Below, piece after piece: positions 58,618-64,000 of a DNA stretch of 64,000 nt. The notes beneath the pieces were generated by a model that saw only the letters and a program-made list of their open reading frames with translations, had not been told where the DNA came from and did not search any database. The DNA lies in contig JAQWIR010000034.1 in NCBI GenBank assembly GCA_029248755.1, forward strand, positions 1-64,000, given 5' to 3'. Within the stretch, counting starts at the first letter, position 1; every line of letters starts with the position of its first letter. A program made the position numbers and the translations under genes. Source of the DNA: Porticoccaceae bacterium (lineage in GTDB: Bacteria; Pseudomonadota; Gammaproteobacteria; Pseudomonadales; Porticoccaceae).

Positions 58618-59532
58618 ATGAAAATAATTAAATCAAACAAGGTTGCATATAGTTACAGTCTTTTGATCGCTTTTTGGGCTACATTACTTATAGCCCTGCC
58701 TATAAATACACATGCTAGCGTGTCTCCAACCCGCATTAAAATTGAAGCTAAACCCCGCGACAAGGTAACTTTTAATCTTGTGGTAAAAAATAAAAAAACC
58801 ACACCAAGAGACTATAAAATATCCTATTCCTATTACATTCAAGACATTAATGGCTTTCAAAAAGAAGTTAAATTAGATGACCAAGCTAATGAGGGACCAT
58901 GGGACTGGATAAAATTGGATAGTAGCGAAACATTTAAAATTAACGGCAAAGAAGACTTGCCCATTGAGGGCATAATAAGAATACCCAGCCGAAAAAGTCA
59001 TGGCTTTCACAATATATTGATCACAGTAACCGAGATGACACCCAGAAAAAAAACCGGTGTTACTTTAAATTACGCCACGGCTAGTTTGATTGAATTAACC
59101 GTGACTGGATCGAAGAAACGCCCCAAAAACGCTATTCTAAACCCAGAGATTAAAATGGATGAAGAATCGGGTACGAGCATGGTGCATCTGGACTTTGATA
59201 ACCAATCTCCTTACAAAGGAAGACTGTTTATGGAGATGCACTTACGTCTCAACAAGCGACTAATTGCTAAAATACCTTTACTCAATGAACAATCTCATAG
59301 AAGCGAGATGATATATACCTCCGTTTTTCCCAATAATTTGGTACATGTCACTGGGAAAATCGATAAAAAACTGCAACCAGGCGATTATCAAATGCGCATT
59401 GTTGGCAAGTTTAATGACGTGAGACTGAGAAGTTTTAATCACCAGTTGAGCATAGATGAATCTGGCCAATCGGTAGTTGAGGATAAGACTACTGAGAACC
59501 CTAGTGATTCTTCACAAAAAGACACAGGATAA
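58618..59532 (+). CDS. Periplasmic Ig-fold chaperone-like protein
   Basis: 304 residues with a signal peptide (1-33, THA|SVS). The mature N-terminus SVSPTRIKIEAKPRDKVTFN followed by LVVKNKKTTPRDYKISYSY is the pattern of PapD-like or DUF916-like domains, in which the first strand and a following N-x-x-x-x-P strand build an Ig fold. A second beta domain follows (about 150-285), then a Ser/Asp/Lys tail. Conserved basic residues (R38, K40) could play the role of the PapD Arg/Lys pair that anchors a subunit C-terminus. It has AAGGAATAGG before its ATG. It sits between the subunit and secretin genes. Confidence 0.72.
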   Translation: MKIIKSNKVAYSYSLLIAFWATLLIALPINTHASVSPTRIKIEAKPRDKVTFNLVVKNKKTTPRDYKISYSYYIQDINGFQKEVKLDDQANEGPWDWIKLDSSETFKINGKEDLPIEGIIRIPSRKSHGFHNILITVTEMTPRKKTGVTLNYATASLIELTVTGSKKRPKNAILNPEIKMDEESGTSMVHLDFDNQSPYKGRLFMEMHLRLNKRLIAKIPLLNEQSHRSEMIYTSVFPNNLVHVTGKIDKKLQPGDYQMRIVGKFNDVRLRSFNHQLSIDESGQSVVEDKTTENPSDSSQKDTG

Positions 59533-59631
59533 GGGCTTATTACCCAATGTAAAGAATTAGCCTTTTGCTCAATGATAACGGTTGAGACTCAATGTCTAGG
59601 ATTAGCGTGATACAGGAGTGTTTGATCACAG

Positions 59632-60972
59632 ATGATTGTGAAATTCAGCCCAATATATCTTCGCCTTGGTCAGATCATTATTTTGTGCAGTCTTGTACTA
59701 TTTTCTGCCTGTAGTCATTTAGACATTTACTCAGATACCTATAAGCAGGAAGATACTCTACAGCTTGAATCAGTAAACCCTAAAATTGATAAATTATTGC
59801 CACAAAAATCCAATTTATCCAAGGGGAAACCACTTACACCCCACTCCCCTATTTACTGCAGTAAAAGTGGCGAATACCCGCACCAGCTACCTTATATAGC
59901 CTTATCCTTTTATGAGGCAAGCGTGCGCGATATATTTGCAGAAATTAGCCTGCTGATTGAATTCCCTATAGTGATCGATGAATTTGTCGAAGGTGTTGTT
60001 ACTATTGAAGCTGACAATATACGCCTCGATAAGGCGCTCGATCTTATCTCTGCCAGCAGCAATTTAAGCTATAGATTCTTCAATGAGTACATTTTAGTTG
60101 GGCTTAATTCTGTCGACACCCCTAGCTGGTCATCGCTATCAGTTAACTGCCGTTACTGGCCTAAATATGTCAGCGCGGAACTATTATTTAATTCAATGGG
60201 AGAGATTGAAAAACAATTTGTTTTTTACCCGAAGGGAGCGAATTATTTAACCATCAGTGCACCACCGGGCATTCAAAAAAAAATACAAGAAAGCATCATG
60301 GTGTTCGATCATTCGCCTGGACAGGTACTGCTGGAGCTAAGCATTGTAGAAATTACTACTACAGATATTAGCCGCCTCGGTATTCGCTGGCACGACAACA
60401 ATGCTACATTGGCTCAAGGTATAATTTCCGATCAACCGGATTTAATCAAGCAGTTGCAAATACTGGCGCGCTCTGGGCAAACTCAAATTAAAGCCATGCC
60501 ATCATTACTTTCGGCTCATGGTAAAAAAGCTAAATTTTCTACCACCCAACAGGCTAATCAGTGGCAAGTGGATGAAGAAGATGAACAATCCACCAACAGC
60601 TCACAAAGCGGTAAAGAAGAGGAAAGAGAAGTTTTGGAATATGGGGTTAAGATGGAGATTATCCCCTATATTATTGATAACGAAACGGTAACTTTAAATA
60701 TTATCGATGCATCAGTGAGTGATATTGTGGTGGGTGGCGATGGCTATTTGCAGCTGATTAAACATAAGGTATCCAATCAGGTTAGCGTAAAAAATGGAGA
60801 ATTTATTTTTCTAGGTGGCATGATGCAACAATCGGCTATAAAGCATACGGAAGGATTGCCAAAATTAAAAAAATTACCATTTTTAGGCTGGCTATTTGGT
60901 CAGGAAAAGCAACGAAACTCTGACTATGAGGTGTGGATAATGATCAGACCCTCCATCCTCAAAAAATATTAA
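59632..60972 (+). CDS. Short lipoprotein secretin (GspD/PilQ/MshL superfamily)
   Basis: 446 residues. Lipoprotein signal with lipobox FSAC (Cys27), so it probably does not need a pilotin. An STN/N0 domain (about 89-158, LSFYEASVRDIFAEISLLI) and one N1-like domain (about 170-225) precede the secretin core (about 228-445), which has VLLELSIVEITTTDISRLGI, GVKMEIIPYI, the gate-region NQVSVKNGEFIFLGGMMQQ and LPKLKKLPFLGWLFGQ. An acidic Gln/Ser insert (about 305-330) lies within the core. It is shorter than GspD (about 650) or PilQ and lacks N2/N3 repeats. No ATPase or inner-membrane platform gene is nearby. AGGAG lies 13 bases before the ATG. Confidence 0.92.
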   Translation: MIVKFSPIYLRLGQIIILCSLVLFSACSHLDIYSDTYKQEDTLQLESVNPKIDKLLPQKSNLSKGKPLTPHSPIYCSKSGEYPHQLPYIALSFYEASVRDIFAEISLLIEFPIVIDEFVEGVVTIEADNIRLDKALDLISASSNLSYRFFNEYILVGLNSVDTPSWSSLSVNCRYWPKYVSAELLFNSMGEIEKQFVFYPKGANYLTISAPPGIQKKIQESIMVFDHSPGQVLLELSIVEITTTDISRLGIRWHDNNATLAQGIISDQPDLIKQLQILARSGQTQIKAMPSLLSAHGKKAKFSTTQQANQWQVDEEDEQSTNSSQSGKEEEREVLEYGVKMEIIPYIIDNETVTLNIIDASVSDIVVGGDGYLQLIKHKVSNQVSVKNGEFIFLGGMMQQSAIKHTEGLPKLKKLPFLGWLFGQEKQRNSDYEVWIMIRPSILKKY

Positions 60973-60982
60973 CCCTTATTGC

Positions 60983-61756
60983 TCAATTATAGAATTTTGA
61001 CCAAACGAATTTGGCTGGAGCATAGAGCGCAAAACTCAGAGCCAGGATAAATAAAATACGCGGTGGATCTATAGTAATCACTACAAATGACATCACTATA
61101 GAAAGAATAACCACAAAGGGTACTTTGCCTCGAAGATCTATCTGTTTAAAGCTTGGGTATTTAAAATTAGACACCATTAGCAGGCCTGTTAATGCGATTA
61201 AAAATGCACTAAAGCTCGACAGTAAAAAGGACGGCTGCAACGACTGTGCTGACCAAACAAAACCCGCGATTAGTGCTGCAGCGGCTGGACTGGGCAAACC
61301 AATAAAGAATTTACCGCTATTGATACCCGATTGAACATTAAAACGCGCTAATCTAAGCGCTGCACATGAGGCATACACAAACGCCGCGGCAATACCTACT
61401 TTTCCTAGACTCGTCATACCCCAACCATAGACAACAATGGCTGGCGCAATACCAAATGAAACCATATCGGATAGACTGTCATATTGAACGCCAAAATCAC
61501 TTTGAGTATTGGTCATTCGCGCAACACGACCATCTAAACCATCAAAAACCATTGCTACGAAAATCGCAATTGCTGCCATTTCGTAGTTACCACTAAAGCC
61601 CGATAGAACAGCGTAAAAACCACCGAAAAGCGCACCGGTTGTGAGTAAGTTTGGCAACAAATAAATGCCCTTTCTCGGCCGTGGTGATTCACTGGCTTTT
61701 ATCTCTGAAAAGCTATCAATTTCAATAATTTTTTCAGAATTTTCAGAATTACTCAT
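60983..61756 (-). CDS. pssA: CDP-diacylglycerol-serine O-phosphatidyltransferase
   Basis: Membrane enzyme making phosphatidylserine. 257 residues, about seven to eight helices. The CDP-alcohol phosphotransferase motif DG-x2-AR-x8-G-x3-D-x3-D is seen as DGLDGRVARM followed by FGVQYDSLSDMVSFG. It lies downstream of ilvC behind a terminator and converges on the secretin gene with 10 bases between the stops. This is the Bacillus-type integral enzyme, common beside ilvC in pseudomonads. Confidence 0.95.
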   Translation of the reverse strand: MSNSENSEKIIEIDSFSEIKASESPRPRKGIYLLPNLLTTGALFGGFYAVLSGFSGNYEMAAIAIFVAMVFDGLDGRVARMTNTQSDFGVQYDSLSDMVSFGIAPAIVVYGWGMTSLGKVGIAAAFVYASCAALRLARFNVQSGINSGKFFIGLPSPAAAALIAGFVWSAQSLQPSFLLSSFSAFLIALTGLLMVSNFKYPSFKQIDLRGKVPFVVILSIVMSFVVITIDPPRILFILALSFALYAPAKFVWSKFYN

Positions 61757-61811
61757 AGCGATACACTCAAAAAAGTTATGCTAATTATAGGTTATTCACA
61801 TATTAAAAGTG

Positions 61812-61835
61812 AAACGGCCCTATTAAGGGCCGTTT
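61812..61835 (-). terminator. Terminator after ilvC
   Basis: Perfect 10-base arms AAACGGCCCT (61812-61821) and AGGGCCGTTT (61826-61835) around a 4-base loop. On the minus strand the trailing sequence TTTCACTTTT is T-rich. It ends the ilvI-ilvH-ilvC transcript ahead of pssA. Confidence 0.75.
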
Positions 61836-61856
61836 ACTATTAATCAAATGTATTAA

Positions 61857-62882
<1,026 letters not shown>

Positions 62883-62893
62883 CTAGTTAATAG

Positions 62894-63388
62894 TTATACA
62901 CGTAAAAATTTATCGCCACGAGCGATGCCAGAAACACCAGTTCGAACGACTTCCATAATGCCGATTTCTCGCACGGCATCGATAAATGCATCTAATTTAT
63001 CACTGTCTCCAGTGAGCTGCACCGTATAGGTCGAGGCCGTTACATCAACAACATGACCTCTAAATATCTCCACACAGCTCTTTAATTCAGCGCGAACTTC
63101 AGCATCTGATGCTTTTATTTTCACTAACATCAACTCGCGCTCAATATGAGAACCCACGGTTAAATCAACTACCTTAATGGTATCAATTAACTTGTGGAGC
63201 TGTTTTACAATCTGCTCCGCCATCTGATCATCACCCTGTGTTGTAAGGGTCAATCGCGAAAGCGTATCATCATCGGTCGGCGCAACTGTCAAAGTGTCTA
63301 TATTATACCCTCTTTGAGCAAATAACCCGACTACCCGTGAAAGCGCACCGGATTCATTTTCCAGTAATATTGAAATTATGCGTTTCAT
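62894..63388 (-). CDS. ilvH: Acetolactate synthase small subunit
   Basis: Regulatory subunit of 164 residues with an N-terminal ACT domain that binds valine (ILLENESGALSRVVGLFAQRG) and a C-terminal domain ending with the VVRTGVSGIARGD signature. Its ATG overlaps the ilvI stop by one base (TAATG at 63388), so the subunits are translationally coupled. Confidence 0.97.
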   Translation of the reverse strand: MKRIISILLENESGALSRVVGLFAQRGYNIDTLTVAPTDDDTLSRLTLTTQGDDQMAEQIVKQLHKLIDTIKVVDLTVGSHIERELMLVKIKASDAEVRAELKSCVEIFRGHVVDVTASTYTVQLTGDSDKLDAFIDAVREIGIMEVVRTGVSGIARGDKFLRV

Positions 63389-64000
63389 TAGGTTTTCTCC
63401 GATTTATTAAGAAACAAGTCACCCATTGCACCACCTGGTATCTGCATTGGATATACATGCTCGGACTTATCTACACAGATATCCATAAATACTGTGCGAT
63501 CTTTTAATGCAAAGCATTCGCGCATTTTCTCTTCAAGATCCTCATAACGCGTCACTTTCATGCCCACATGCCCATAGGCTTCCGCCAAGGCAACAAAGTC
63601 AGGCAAAGAATCTTCATAGAGACTCTGAGAGTAGCGACTGCTGTAATTCATATCCTGCCACTGGCGAACCATGCCCAATGCCGAATTATTAAGATTAATA
63701 ATCTTTACCGGCAAATTATATTGGCTACAGGTGGATAATTCCTGAATACACATTTGGATACTACCCTCACCAGTTACACAGGCAACCTGAGCGTCAGGAA
63801 AGGCTAATTGGACGCCCATAGCGGCAGGTAAACCAAAACCCATGGTTCCAAGACCACCAGAATTAATCCAGCGACGTGGCTTATCAAACAGATAATATTG
63901 AGCAGCAAACATTTGATGCTGACCTACGTCAGACGTCACATAGGCATTGCCGTCCGTTGCCTTATAGAGCGCTTTTATCGCATCCTGAGGCTTAATTATG
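63388..64000 (-). CDS. ilvI: Acetolactate synthase large subunit (partial)
   Basis: C-terminal part of the ThDP-dependent catalytic subunit. The open frame runs off the right edge. Visible are the [15 protein letters not shown] segment, [20 protein letters not shown], and the ThDP-binding [17 protein letters not shown] with [14 protein letters not shown]. About 204 codons of a roughly 570-residue protein are present. It heads the ilvI-ilvH-ilvC operon. Confidence 0.95.
   Translation of the reverse strand, partial: IIKPQDAIKALYKATDGNAYVTSDVGQHQMFAAQYYLFDKPRRWINSGGLGTMGFGLPAAMGVQLAFPDAQVACVTGEGSIQMCIQELSTCSQYNLPVKIINLNNSALGMVRQWQDMNYSSRYSQSLYEDSLPDFVALAEAYGHVGMKVTRYEDLEEKMRECFALKDRTVFMDICVDKSEHVYPMQIPGGAMGDLFLNKSEKT

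Noticed and set aside
59632-60972. Secretin as part of a type II secretion or type IV pilus operon
   Set aside because: No ATPase, prepilin peptidase, pilM-pilP-like or pseudopilin genes occur nearby; the neighbours are a chaperone-like and a subunit-like gene.

Overview
The window is a chromosomal segment of a gammaproteobacterium. The evidence is the thrS-infC-rpmI-rplT-pheS order with an AUU start on infC, a fabA-fabB pair, a ribosome modulation factor gene, holD-rimI, the uvrA/MFS/ssb neighbourhood and pssA-ilvC-ilvH-ilvI. The AT-leaning base composition, the large calcium-binding type adhesin and the set of conserved gammaproteobacterial DUF genes suggest a marine Cellvibrionales/SAR92-like lineage; that placement is an inference. 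No tRNA, rRNA, insertion sequence or CRISPR array was seen.

Layout. 1-7440: translation and RNA modification genes on the minus strand (pheS, rplT, rpmI, infC, thrS; grx-like, rlmKL), with a plus-strand UPF0178 gene. 7641-14908: rmf, then a tight plus-strand MoxR/DUF58/DUF4381/BatA/BatB-TPR/BatD operon. 14918-20183: pepN, DUF2797, DUF1315, a GlpG-like rhomboid and nadK. 20370-27987: a 2337-residue repeat-rich surface protein ending in a Cys-containing C-terminal sorting signal, divergent from a small CPBP glutamic-type intramembrane protease that is a good candidate for its sorting enzyme. 27965-32870: aminotransferase, esterase, and an unrecognised two-gene unit made of a 50-residue lipoprotein and an 872-residue secreted protein. 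33177-43652: alcohol dehydrogenase, YfcH-like epimerase, purC, the three-gene transhydrogenase pntAa-pntAb-pntB, ispB, fabA-fabB and a peroxiredoxin. 43688-51719: ssb, yajR-like MFS, uvrA, DUF3581, DUF2750 and two unusual lipoproteins.

51929-53428 holds the decayed remains of a RegB/RegA (PrrBA/RoxSR) redox two-component system. The kinase has stops, frameshifts and an internal deletion, and the regulator has one frameshift. Then follow rimI, holD and leuA.

56614-60972 is the most interesting block. A sigma54 activator with no receiver domain sits upstream of a near-consensus -24/-12 promoter (57713-57729). That promoter leads into a secreted beta-rich subunit-like protein, a strong intercistronic terminator, an Ig-fold chaperone-like protein and a short lipoprotein secretin. 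No usher, ATPase or inner-membrane platform gene is present. It reads as a chaperone-plus-secretin export or assembly system under sigma54 control, which I do not recognise as a described system.

60983-64000: pssA and the ilvI-ilvH-ilvC branched-chain operon, with ilvI cut by the window edge.
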